Positions 25,701-37,700 of a DNA stretch of 64,000 bases are shown here, piece after piece; positions within the stretch are counted from its first letter, which is position 1; the number at the start of each line of letters is the position of its first letter. Position numbers and translations under genes: made by a program. The DNA lies in contig JABMCL010000979.1 of assembly GCA_018857735.1 (NCBI GenBank), positions 1,763,501 through 1,827,500 of the forward strand. Reading direction: 5' to 3'. Origin of the DNA: Alviniconcha marisindica (Eukaryota; Mollusca; Gastropoda; Provannidae). The notes under the pieces were generated by a model. It was not told where the DNA came from. It saw nothing but the letters and a program-made list of their open reading frames with translations, and ran no database searches.

Positions 25701-28700
25701 CCCCTTCCGCTGCCTCACCCCGGGGCCAGCAGCCCGCCCTCCTGGCCACCCCCCTTGCATCATTGCCTGGCTCACGATCCCCCCGCCCCAGTGTTTCTCC
25801 CTCCCCTCAACTGCAGACTGCTGAGCCCCCAGTGCTGGAGGTGGCGGGGTTGGCTGTCGGGCAGGACAGATCTCGAACTCCGGTATCCACCTCGGCAGTC
25901 TCCACGGACCAGGACAGTGTCTGGTTGGCGACGTCCAGTGCCGAAGGCTTGAAAACTCAGGTCCACTCCGCTCTGCCTGTGTCCGGTGGTAGTGGCCCCT
26001 CCAGTGTCCAGCCACTTGGCTCCAGGCTGGATTTACTGCCAGTGACTGCGCATGCTCCTGGGGATGTACCTAGTTTGTCCAACGGTAGCCGCAGCCCCAG
26101 AGGTGTGCTGTCTGTAAATGTGAACTCCTCCTCCATCACCCCTGTAGTTTCTGCGCTGTCACCTGCAGCCAGGAAGGATATTGCCGTGTCTCCAGCGGCC
26201 GCCAGAAAGGATAGCGCCGCGTCTCCTGCCGCCAAAAGGGATACCTCAGTGTCTCCTGCAGCCAGGAAGGATACCTCCATGTCGCCTGCAGCCAGGAAGG
26301 ATATCACGGTGCTGCCAGTGGCCAAGAAGGATACCTCCATGTCGCCTGCCGCCAAAAAGGATACCACCGCCTCTCCTGCCGCCAGAAAGGATACTTCCTT
26401 GCCTCCTGCAACCAAAAAGGATACCTCTACAGCTGACTTGGATGTACCCAGTGTTGCGTTGGGTTCCAGTCCCAGTGTGGAAGCTATGCAGACCAGTGAA
26501 AGTGTTTCTGTTGCAGAAGTCACTCCCACTGTGGTGGACCAGCCCCAGAAGGACATCCCCTTCACTCCCTCCAAGAAGGTGGAGAGAGACTCCTCAGGCA
26601 GGCATAATGAAGAGGCAGTGCTCACAAAAGACCTTGAAAACAACACCAGCAAGGCCACCGTGACAACTAGCTCCTCAGCCATTTCCTCGGCTGCATCTGT
26701 GATGCATTCCACTCCAGCCTCTACCTCCAGTGTCACCTCATCCTCCCTCACATCCAGCTCAGTGACCACCACCTCATCGTCTACCACATCATCGGCTGGC
26801 AAATCTCACAGCGACAGACCGAACAAACCCAAGACAACTCACAGCCGGTCCATCGACCAGAGTGTGAAGCACGATCCCTTATTTGCTCCAGACATCAAAC
26901 CAGAACCGCCAAAGCCAGACACCAAGCCATCCTCCTCCAAGGACAAAGACAAGGTCAAGGCTGGCAATCCGGGTGACAAACACGACGCTGCCGTCAAGTC
27001 TGAAAATGAGGCCAAAGAGAAGAAGCCACACAGCAAGTCTACCCAAGCTGAGAAGAAGCTGCCCAAGTCATTGTCGAAAGACCCCTCCTTGGAACGGAGT
27101 GAGAAGAAGGACACTGATAAGCAGGACCAGGGCTCCAGCCAGAAGTCTTCAGACCGGTCCCGCCATGAGTCTGGAACCAGAACCAAGAACAAGGACAAGG
27201 ATGAGCATCACAGCAAAGGGAAGGAAGCGGCAGACTCCAGCAGCAGGTCCAAGGAGAAGGATTTGGCCGCAAAACATAAGGAGCCCTCGGACTTGTCCAG
27301 TAGCAAAGAGGTGGACTCCAGCTCTAAAGGCAAGGATGTGGAAGCACCTACAAAGGCAAGAGAAAATGATGCACACCCAAAAAGCAAAGAGCGTAAAGCA
27401 GACGCACACAAGACCAAGGAAAAAGACGGTGACTCTCATGGTAAGGTGGACCCCAAAGACGGTGATGCCCATGTGAAGGCCAAAGATAGTGACTCTCATG
27501 GCAAGGCAAAGGACAAGGAACATCACTCCCAGAGTAAAAGCTCAGAAAAGGAAGTGGAACCTCCAGCCAAAGCCAAAGAAAAGGTGCCAGACTCTCATGG
27601 CAAGGTGCGGGAGAGCAGCTCGCATGGGAAGAGCAAAGACAATGCCGACAACCACAACAAGAGCCGGTCGAAGCACAAAGATGAGAAGGAAGAGAAGGCG
27701 AAGAAGGAGCCCAGAGATCAGAGCACAGACAGCGATGCTAGAAGCAAGTCCAAGGACCGCAGCAACCCGGATGCCCCAGACTCCAGAAGCAAGTCCAAGG
27801 AGAAGCACCACGACAGCCACAAGAAGGAGAAGAAGGTGGCCACAGAGAAGAAAGAGGAAAAGAAGGTCCCTGAGAAAGTGGAGCCTCCAAAAGAGGAGAA
27901 GGAGAAGGCGCCAAAAGAGGAGAAGGAGAAGGCGCCAAAAGAGGACAAGAAGAGCCACTCCAAGACAGAGACCAAGAAGGAAGAGAAGAAGACAGCCGAC
28001 AGCCATGATAAGACCAAGGAGAGAAGTAAGCTGAAAGACAAACAGGACAAGCATGAAGTGAAAGCAGAGGCAGCCAAACCGGACCCGAAGCCTGAGAAGA
28101 CGAAAACAGACCACCAAGACACCCCGCAGGAGAAGAAGAAGTTCACCATCCCCAAAGTTTCTGACAATTTGGCTGAGGTGAAAGAGCACAAGTCACACGC
28201 CAAAGAGAGTCAGAAGCCTGCGGAGGCACCTGCCAAGTCATCCTCGTCCAAGTCCAGCAAGGATGTCAGAGAGTCCAACAACAAGGCAAACAAGAACAAG
28301 GAAGTGGAGAATGCCAAAACGCCCAAGAAAAGCAAGAGCAACGAGAATGAGAAGGCAAAGGAAAAGCAGAAGAAAGAGGAAGAAGAGAAGAAGAAGGAGG
28401 AAGAGAAGAGACGGGAAGAAGAGAAGAGAAAGGAGGAAGAAAAGCGAAAAGAGGAGGAAAAGCGAAAAGAAGAAGAGCGGAAAAAGGAAGAGGAGAAAAG
28501 AAGGGAAGAGGAAAAGAAACAAGAGGAAGAGAGGAAAAAGGAAGAGGAGAAGAAAAAAGAAGAGCAGAGGAAGAAAGAGGAGAAAAGAGAGAAAGAAAAG
28601 CTGAGGAGAGAAAAAGAAAGGGAGAAGCAAAGGAAAGAAAGAGAAAAGCAAAAACAGCGGGAAAAAGAGAAAGAGAAGGAAAAGCAGCAGAAAGAGAAAG

Positions 28701-31700
28701 AGAAACAGAAGCAGAAAGCAAAGGAGAAGAAAGCAAAAAGAGAGAAAGAGTCTAAAGAAAAACAGAGGGAGAAAGAAGTTGAAGTGGAGTCGTCTTCATC
28801 CCAGAAGGACGACAATGATGACTTTCCCTACCATCTGATTGAGGAACCAGTCTACACCTCCATGTACGACACCATAAAGAGACGATCTTGCACCAAAACC
28901 ACGCCAGTCAATGAGGTTTCCAGCGATACTCGCAAGAAGCTGGACAAACTACAGTCCCGCAGAGGTTCTTCCAAGAAGTCCAAATCTAGAGGTATGATGG
29001 ATGACACTTCTGATGACAGTGACCAAAACTTGCTGTCGTCCCTAGAATCTGACTCAGAAAAGTCTGACAGTGACTCACAGTTCAGTGTCAAGAAGAAAGC
29101 AGTGAAGAAGAAACCTCCCCAGCAGGCTACGAAAAAGAAGCGAGCGCTCATCTCCTCCTCCTCAGATGACGAGGAAGAGGAAGTGGATGAAGCCGCCCTG
29201 TTGCGTGCAGCAAACAAATCAAAACAGAAATCTGCGCAGGAGAAGAAAAATTTCAAACAGATCTTCGACAGCTCCTCCTCAGACTCCGAAGAGATGACCA
29301 GAGACAGTTCCCTGGAGCCGCTTCCCAAACCTAAAATGCCAGCAAAGCAGCAGGAGAAGAACAACAAGCCCAAGAAACAGCCCAAGAAGCGCAAGTCAAC
29401 AGATGAATCCAATGACTTGGACATCCCGGAGCTGCAGCCTGTCACCAAAGTGGAGAAGAAGGGGTCCAGCCACCTTGCCACTGTGTCAGAGCTTAGCATG
29501 TCTGATGATGGTGATGGGGAAAAGATGGACGTTGAACCACCCAAGAAGGCCAAGAAAAAGAAGAAAACAGAAGAGAAACAGGCAAAGCAGAAACCATCCA
29601 CTGATGATGCTCCTCCTGCAAAGAAACAGAAACTCTCAGCCAGCAAAGAAAACTTGCTTGACGTAAAGGAGAAGAAAGAGAAGAAGGAGAAGCTGGTAGA
29701 AAAGAAACCGGCAGCAAAGGATGAGAAAAAGATGCCTGTCCTTGCTGACGAAAAGATGGAGTCAGCAGCTGAGACGGAAAAAGGGAAAGACCAGGAAAAA
29801 GAGAAGCCCCCTGAGCTGAGCAACAAAGATGTCAAAAAGAAGAAAGACTCCAGCTCCAAAGCAAAGAAGGCCAAGAAAGAGCAAAAGGAACAACCAGCAG
29901 AAGAAACTCCTGTCCTTGAACCGCCTGCCCCCACAGAGCCAAAGAAGAAAGAGAAGTGAGGATCTTGGGGAAAAGAAGAAGAAGAAGAAGAAAACAAAGA
30001 AGGAAGAAGCCGACAGCTCACAGCCATCCCCACAAAAGGAGCCGGTTGCTTCCAAGCCAGAAACGCCGACAAAAGTATCGGAGGCAGTAGCCCAGGAGCC
30101 GGAAGAACCAGCCAAACCAAAAACCGCTGCTCCAAAGACCGAGGAGAAAGCCAACAAGGCTGCCAAACCTGATCAGAAAGAGAAAAAGAAACGTCAGAAG
30201 AAAGTCGATGCAGATGGCAAACCACCCAAACCCTCGGAGTCCACTGACAAAGCAGAGAAGACAGCTGAACCTAAGAAAACTTCCTCAAGCACTGTCAAAG
30301 ATGGCAACTCACAGTCTTCTGCGGCTCCAGCAGCCCCCACTCCTGCCCCAGAAGCCAAGAAAGAGACAGGAGCTAAGCAGGAGAAGGAAAAGGAGAAGAG
30401 GGAGAAGAAGAGCAAAGCCAAAGCTGCCCAGGAGAAAACTGAGAAGTCACAGGAAGGTTCTGCGTTGCCTGCCAAGGATGGCCATAGCCGGGACCCAATC
30501 CTTCAAACACTGGCTGATGACATGGAAAAACTGAAGGACAAAGCGCAGAAGAAGGAGAAACCCAAGGAAGACTCCAAGGACAGCTTGTCTGATGACCCCA
30601 GCAAGCCCAAGCCTAAGAAGAAGAAAAAGAAGAAGGAGGTACCAGAGAAGAGTCCTCAGTCCTTTGCTATCAGTTCTCTGGTGGCGGAGACAGCCCTGAA
30701 GCAGCCAGAGCCTGAGCCGCCAGCGCCTGCTGCCAATGATGCCACTGAGGATCTTGACCCTTTTGTCAGCTTTTGGGGACATCCTGCCCCTCTGATTCAC
30801 AAAAAGAGAGACAGCATCCCAAGGCCCGATGATGGAAAAGAAAAGGACGACAAAGACAAGAAGCCAGACAAAACCCCAGAGGCAGCGTCCAGTCCAGAGA
30901 AGACCCCTACCAGCACAGTCATCACCATTGAGGATGAAACGAGCGAGACGGTCAGTGCCAAGCCCGATGCTAAGCCAGAAAGCAAGGGGGCTGCAGATGA
31001 GAAAGGCAAATCTACCTGGACCAACCTGTTTGATGCACCACTAACTATTGATCAAGACACCAAGCCCCTCATCAGCATCCCCGAGGAGGCTTTCAAGCCC
31101 ATCATGGAGGACATCAGTGAGAAATCTGACACAGAGGCCACCAAGCCCAAGAAAAAGAAGGCCAAGAAGGAGAAGAAAGATCAACGCAAGGGCTCCAAAG
31201 AGATTGACCCTCTCGCTGCTGTGGAGATGTGCCTGGAAGCCACGAAGACCACCACCAAAGATGACCCCACTGTTCTTCTTCAGGATGTCATTGACAAGAA
31301 GGCTGTTTTCCCAGAGAGGCGTTTCTCCTATGAAGACAACATCAGCATTCCGAAGGAGTCATCACCTCTGTTCGAGGCAAGAGGACTACTGTCCCCAACT
31401 CGCAAGGTGGACAAGTCTTCTCCCAAGCAGCAGGACTCCAAAGAGTTTGCTGACCTGTCCCAGCCTGAAGGCGAGGAAATGGGGTTGTTCACCCCTTTCA
31501 CTAAACCTGAGAGAGTGGACAAAGTCCCATTCAGCAGTGCTGAGCAGGTGGCAAGCTCGGTTGCAGACACAGAGGAGCAGAAGCCCCAAGAAGGAGATGG
31601 CCTGGTGCATATTGAGAGAAACGAGAGGGATGAACAAGCAGCATCGGATGAAGCAGCTCGTGCTGTGCAGGCCCTCATGGGCGGTCTTGAAGAGGACAAC

Positions 31701-34700
31701 AACCAGTTCAGTTTTGACACCAACGAGAACCTTCAGATGGCTGCCATCCACCCGGAAACAACAGGAGTGCTGGACCCAGCAGCCACACCCACCTCTCCCT
31801 CCACAGCCCTCATGGATCCCATTGCTCTGCAGGGCCAGCCTGAGACTGCTGGGCCCGTCATCCCAGAGGCATCCGAGGCACCTCAGTCATCTGCCCAGCC
31901 CGACGTGCAGGAGCAGTCCCTGTCCGTCATGGAGCAGCTTCAGCAGCCGGACAAGCCCCAGCCCCAAGTGGAAGCTGCCCCAGACTCTGGCAAGAAGGGC
32001 CAGCGGCGGGGCAAGAAGCAGCGGTCCAAGGGCTCCAAGGACACTCCACAGAAAGAGGACCCTGTGCTGCAGCCACCGGAAGAGGCTTCATCGCCCCTCA
32101 AAGGGTTCTTCCCAGGACAGTCGCCGCCGGGCTTCAGTGAGACGCACCTGCCTGAGGTGTCCAAGGTGGATGATCTGGACTCGAAAAAGAACCGGATGGA
32201 CGCTTACGATTTTGACAAGTTTGAGGATGATGACCCAGGCATGGAGCTTATCGTGGAGTCTGCCCACAACAGCATCCAGGCCTCCTCCGCTGATGAGGGC
32301 CCCCAGACTGTGAAATCTCCACGGCGAAAGAATGCTTCCTCCCGAGGCAGAGGGAGGCGCGGGCGAGGGGGTTCCGTCAGAGACACTCCAGAGAAGACGG
32401 GAAAAGTTGACCAGCCTCCTCAGTCACCGGTTGTGGATCCCCTGCCGACCGTGCCTGTGACCACTGTGTCTCAGATGCCCGTCATCCCTCCATGGCAGCA
32501 GGGTATTGTCAAGGATGACCTAGCCAGCCCTGAATCCAAGACAGACCTGGATTCTTCCTACGGGGAAGCAGAATTGGTGATCAACCTTGAGGACCAGGGC
32601 ACCCCCACGGATGGGGAGGAGCGAACCAAGGCTCAGTACCAGTTTGGGTCAGACACCGAGGATAAGTCGCCTGCTCACCCGGCGTCTATGGCAGCCAGCC
32701 CCTACAAGACCCAGCGTCCGTCGCGCACGCGCAAACCTACCAACTACAAGGCTATGGACCAGGGCCTGAACATGAACATCCCGTCACCCCGGACCTCACG
32801 GTCTGGCTCCTCGCCCCGAGGCTCCAGAGGCGGCCAGTCACCCAAGAACCCTTCCACCCCCAGAAGCCGGGGCTCCCCTAAAGCCTCCAGTGAGATGGGC
32901 TCCCCAGTGGTCAAGCTGGAGAAACTGGAAGTGAGTCGCGGCAAGCGCAAGGACGACACCCCCCAGAAGGGGCGCAGCGCAGGCGGGAAGGAGAGCGAGG
33001 GCATCGACATCACCCACCAGAGCTTTGAGGATTGGAAAGCCTCCAACATGCTGTCGACGGTTGACACCAAGCCCATCTCCAAGGACAACATTTACGAGTT
33101 TGAAGCCAGCGAGCTGGAGCAGAAGCTGGAGCCCAGCCCCACGCTGCGAGGCGCGCGGGGCAGGAACAAGAGGCCCTCGGAGTCCAGCGACACTTCAGTG
33201 CCCGGAAAGCCCACGGAGATGACGAGTCCGCTGGGGGCTCTTCACCCCACCCACCCCATGCAGGCCACCATCCAGCAGCAGCCCGCCGGCCCCATGGCTT
33301 CTCTGAAGGAACTGGGCCCGGAGGAGCAGGCATCGGACGACTCCACCTCCTCCATGAGCAACGTGGACAAGATGATCAAGGTGTCCTCCATGAGCAACGT
33401 GGATAGAATCATCGATGCCGTCTCCAAAGGAATCTTTGACGGCTCCGACCAGCAGCCAGAGGAGGAGAAGACCCAGCGGTCGACTTCTCGAGGTGAGATT
33501 GGGACACGTTCTTTTGCTTAGCTCTAAAATGTGATATGTCAGCTGGCTGTTAGTGTCAGTGGTGGGACTTTTTTGTGTTTTGATTGAAAACGGGCACATA
33601 CTTCACAGCTTGTCACCAGCAGCTATTTTCTGCACCACAGTTTTACTCCCTAGCTGAGTGACTCGTATCAAGGGATTTGTGTTTCAGCATCTATCTTGAC
33701 TGGTTTGACCCTGCCTAGTCCATGACTTTAACTTAAATTATATCTTTACTAGTGGTATACAGTAAATTTTGCTGTTTATAATAATAATACATTTTATTTA
33801 TAATGTGCCAGTCCTAGTTCTAAAAATGAACTCCGAGCACAGCACAGCATCACATCAGACTAAGTCTAAGACTTCAATACATAGCTAAGAAACACATGCA
33901 TAAAAAACAGGATCTAGGTAATGCAGTTGCATCTGACAAGACAAAGATTATGTTCAATTGATAATTGTTTTTGTTTAAATGCTCTATATTAATAGCATTT
34001 TACAAGACGATAAACAAATAGGAATGCGACAATAGTAAAGGAACAAATGACAATCCATGAAACAGCATACACAGAGTAACTTTAATAATAATATTTTCTG
34101 TTTTTATTCCTCTCACCTTCCTCTGATGCTCTTTTTGAAGAACTCACCAAAGCTGAACAGTGAGCCATGTTTTGCCATGAGTAAAGAGAGTTCGTTTCTG
34201 ATTGTCCTGATCGTATAATTTACAAACCAGTCGCTTGCTATGAGACTTAGGTCAGTTGGTTTGATGACGGCAAGGAAACGGATGTTAGTTGTGGACCAGC
34301 AAAACAAAAACTGCCACAGTGACTTGAAATCTAGTGCTTGAATTGAAATCTGATACAGTCGATGGAAGTTTTTTTTTTACAATTACTTGCCCAGTTGGGC
34401 AGCTAAGTTACTTGCCCTTGGTAGTTGGGCAGTCCTGATTGTCAGTGTCATACCCTGTATCGTGGTTTCTTAAAATTACATGTAAGATAATGGCTGCGCT
34501 GAGCTGATTTGAGTGATCTGAAGATGGAGTCCATCAGCTCACACCTTTCACAACAGGCTTTGAGAGAGTCAGGTTGTAGGGAGGTTGTTCGTAAATTCTC
34601 TGTTGTTTGAATGAAGCCTGTCAAAAAAGGCACAGAGCACATGAGCACCAGCGATATCGTTTTACAGTATAACTTGATTAGTTAGTGGAGAGGCCGTTCT

Positions 34701-37700
34701 GTTGGACAGAAAGTAAATTTACGCAGTGGAAATGATTTTGAGTATTGGTATTGCATGTTTTTATTGCGGGGATGGCTTTGATTTTTAAAATGTCACCTCA
34801 GCATAAAATTTCTTGGCCTCTAGTGCTCTACACTCAGTCTCTTGAAATGATTTTCTGTGCTGATGGTTTTCAGGTCGCAATGCCAAGCAGACGCCAGCGG
34901 CTGGGAAGGTGGACAGCAAGTCAGAGGTCATGGCTGCAGCCATGTCATCCATCCCCAGCAAGGCCATGGCGGAGTTTCCTATGCCAGGAGCTGAAGATCA
35001 AGCCGTGCCAGGAGCCCCTCTTCACCACAAAGGCAAGGGCAAGCACGAGATGATGCCAAAGCTTCCCATGCCTGGAGACATGTCTGGCTTTCCCCCTGGC
35101 TTTCCTCACGGCTTTTCCATGCCCATCGACATGGCTGCAATGGGCCAGATTGGAGGGCAGCTTGGCAAGACGGCTCCTGTCCTGAAGCAGGAGCCTCCCC
35201 CGGCAACAACAGTGGCGTGGCAGTCTGTAGTGTCGACATCCGCCTCCAGCGCCCACAGCAAGCTTCAAGCGACCCACCCTGACTTGCCCCCCCAAGGTAT
35301 TCCTGCTTCCTCTCAGCCTCCTGGCTTGGCTGATGCTACGCAGGCCTACGCCGTCGCAGCCTCGTCCAGCCAGTCGCAAGGTTTGCCCCCACCGCCTCCA
35401 TCTGGTCTGGATGTGATCAGCCGGGGCAAGAAGGGAGAGGTTCCCACCTCGGAAGCGCACCAAGGTCCTCTGGGTCCACCCCCACCCCACCCCCATGGCA
35501 TGATGGGCGTGCGTGGAGGTCTGGGCAGAGAAGAAACGTCTCCCCTTGCCCAGATGTCATCCATGTTCCCGCCGGGCCACCCTGCCTCCATGCCGGATCA
35601 GGGGCGGCGCACCGGCGTCTTTGCCATTCCGTCCTCGCGGGATCAGGGCATCCCGCCACAGGGCCTGGTTTCTGGCTTGCCCGTTTCGAGAGGGGGTTCT
35701 CACGAGCCGCGCTACACTTCCCCCAAAATGTCGGCCACCCCGGTGAACGTGATCACGACTGGCCCGAGCCAGCTGTCGGCCACCAACGCCAGCATGAGCA
35801 ACCCACCGGGGCTGAGCAAGCACCCCCACCATGGCATGACCTCCCCCACCTCCATGCCCCCGGTCCCCGCGCTGGTGCAGGCCCCGCCGCACCCCCAGGT
35901 CAGCCCCAAGCTTTCACACAGCGTGCCCAAAGGCTGGTCCGGTGCTCCGGGCTCCCTGCCCAGCCAGCAGACCCCCATCCACACTCCGCCACCTCCCTCC
36001 CCCTCCCAGGTCTCCCCCACCTCGGCCATGCAGCCCCAGCGGCCCCAGAGCGTGCAGCTCCCGGTGGTGACTCCCATGGACCCCAACCCGGCCCCGCTGG
36101 CGTTGAAACGACCGCCCAGTGCACACAGCAACCAGCCTACCACGCAGGCCAGCGGCCGGGACAGGCCCGGGCGGCCGCCCTCGCACCACAGCGACCTGCG
36201 CCCCCCGTCCCTGCCTGGCGACCTGTTGCCACCCCAGGAGCTGGGAGGCAAAGGCGCAGGTGGGCAGGAGCGCCGCGAGAGGGAGCTGGAGCGGGAACGG
36301 GAGCAGCGGGAGCGGGAGCAGCAGTTTCTGCAGAGCCACCTGGCCAGCCTCCAGCGCCAGAGCCTGGCCCCACCTGGGTTCTACATGGTGCAGGGTGAGC
36401 ACGGCCCCATGGCCATCCCCCACAGCATGGTGCCCCAGCACGACCCTGCCAAGCTGGTCAGCGCTGGGCCCGCCCTGCCCGGCGTCAGCAGCGCTCCGGT
36501 CAGCGTCACCATCGCCGCACCCACCTCCAGTCACCACAGTGGCCGGCGCGGGTCCCTGCAGGATTCGGTGCCCTCCAAAGTGCCGCCGGCCACCTCGGCC
36601 AGTGCATTGTACTCCGGTGTCGTTGCTGGTCAGCCGCGCTCGCTGTCGCCCAAAACCGCCAGCCCTGTTGGTCAGGTGAGCGGCTTTTGTGTGTGTGTGT
36701 GTGTGCGTGCGTGCGTGCGTAGTTTAAAAGTTCATCGCACATGCTTGTTAGCTGAAGATAGGTTTTAACCTTTGTGAGTGGTTTGTTGTTGACTTGTGTT
36801 GTTGCTGTTGTTTTGTAGGGGTGTTAATAGAGGTCTGCGTTGCAAAACAGGGACTTGGTCTTGAAAATTTGATCTGAACAGATATATGTACTTAAGATAC
36901 AGAAGATGATCAGATATATGTACTTAAGATACAGTAGATGAAGTGATGCAGTGGCATGAGAGTTATTGTTATAGCATGTGCAGGTGATTGAGCGTCTGCC
37001 AAACCCCATGAGGCCAATGGAGGGGATCCATGGTGCCAGAGGTGCTGGCCACGCCCATCGTCCCACTGCCCCGCCTGGTCACCAGGATGCGGCGCTCCTG
37101 GCACGGTACAAAGGTGAGTTGAGCGTCTCAGGTAGACACAAGAGTGACAGGGCAGCACTGCTCTTACTGCTGCTGTTGTTTTTTCAGTGGAAAAATTGTG
37201 TGCCAAAATAAAATTGTCAGGTGCAGCTGCTCAGACCCCCCAAAAAGTACATACAAAAAAATGAGACCAATATGGCAGTATGCATTTTATTACAAGTTCT
37301 CTCTCTCACTGGTGTGTAAAATCTCTAAGTTGTATGACCTTTGGTCCCTACCAGACTGGATGACAACCTACATCGCAATATTAGTGGTTTGTATGTGTAA
37401 GTGTGCTTGATGTGAGAAAATACCCTCACTTAGTTGACACACATGTACAATTTTGTGCCCTCAGTTACATCATATGAGGCTGTCAACCCAAAAGAAAGGC
37501 ATTAACAAAAATGACCAGAAAGACCCTCGTATAGCATGTCTTTTTCTCTTTAGTTTGACAGAAAAAGAAAAAAAATCAAGTGCATTCCTGTCAAAGAAGT
37601 GTTAGACTGACCAATAATTGGCATTTTCCTAAACCCTGGGAACATACAGCTAGCGCATTTGTGAAACCTGGCTAGTTAGTAACTTTACTCTTGTATGTCT

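Noticed and set aside
29950..30016. Programmed +1 frameshift or tiny intron in SPEN exon j
   Set aside because: Known animal +1 shifts are limited to antizyme with a different context. A 61-bp intron would have no pyrimidine tract. An indel is simpler, though not proved.
28852..30225. 457-codon ORF on the bottom strand opposite SPEN exon j
   Set aside because: It is the Ser/Phe/Leu-rich complement of Lys/Glu/Ser codons. It shows no family resemblance, and the + strand is clearly coding. Other bottom-strand ORFs over 24-38.8 kb are rejected for the same reason.
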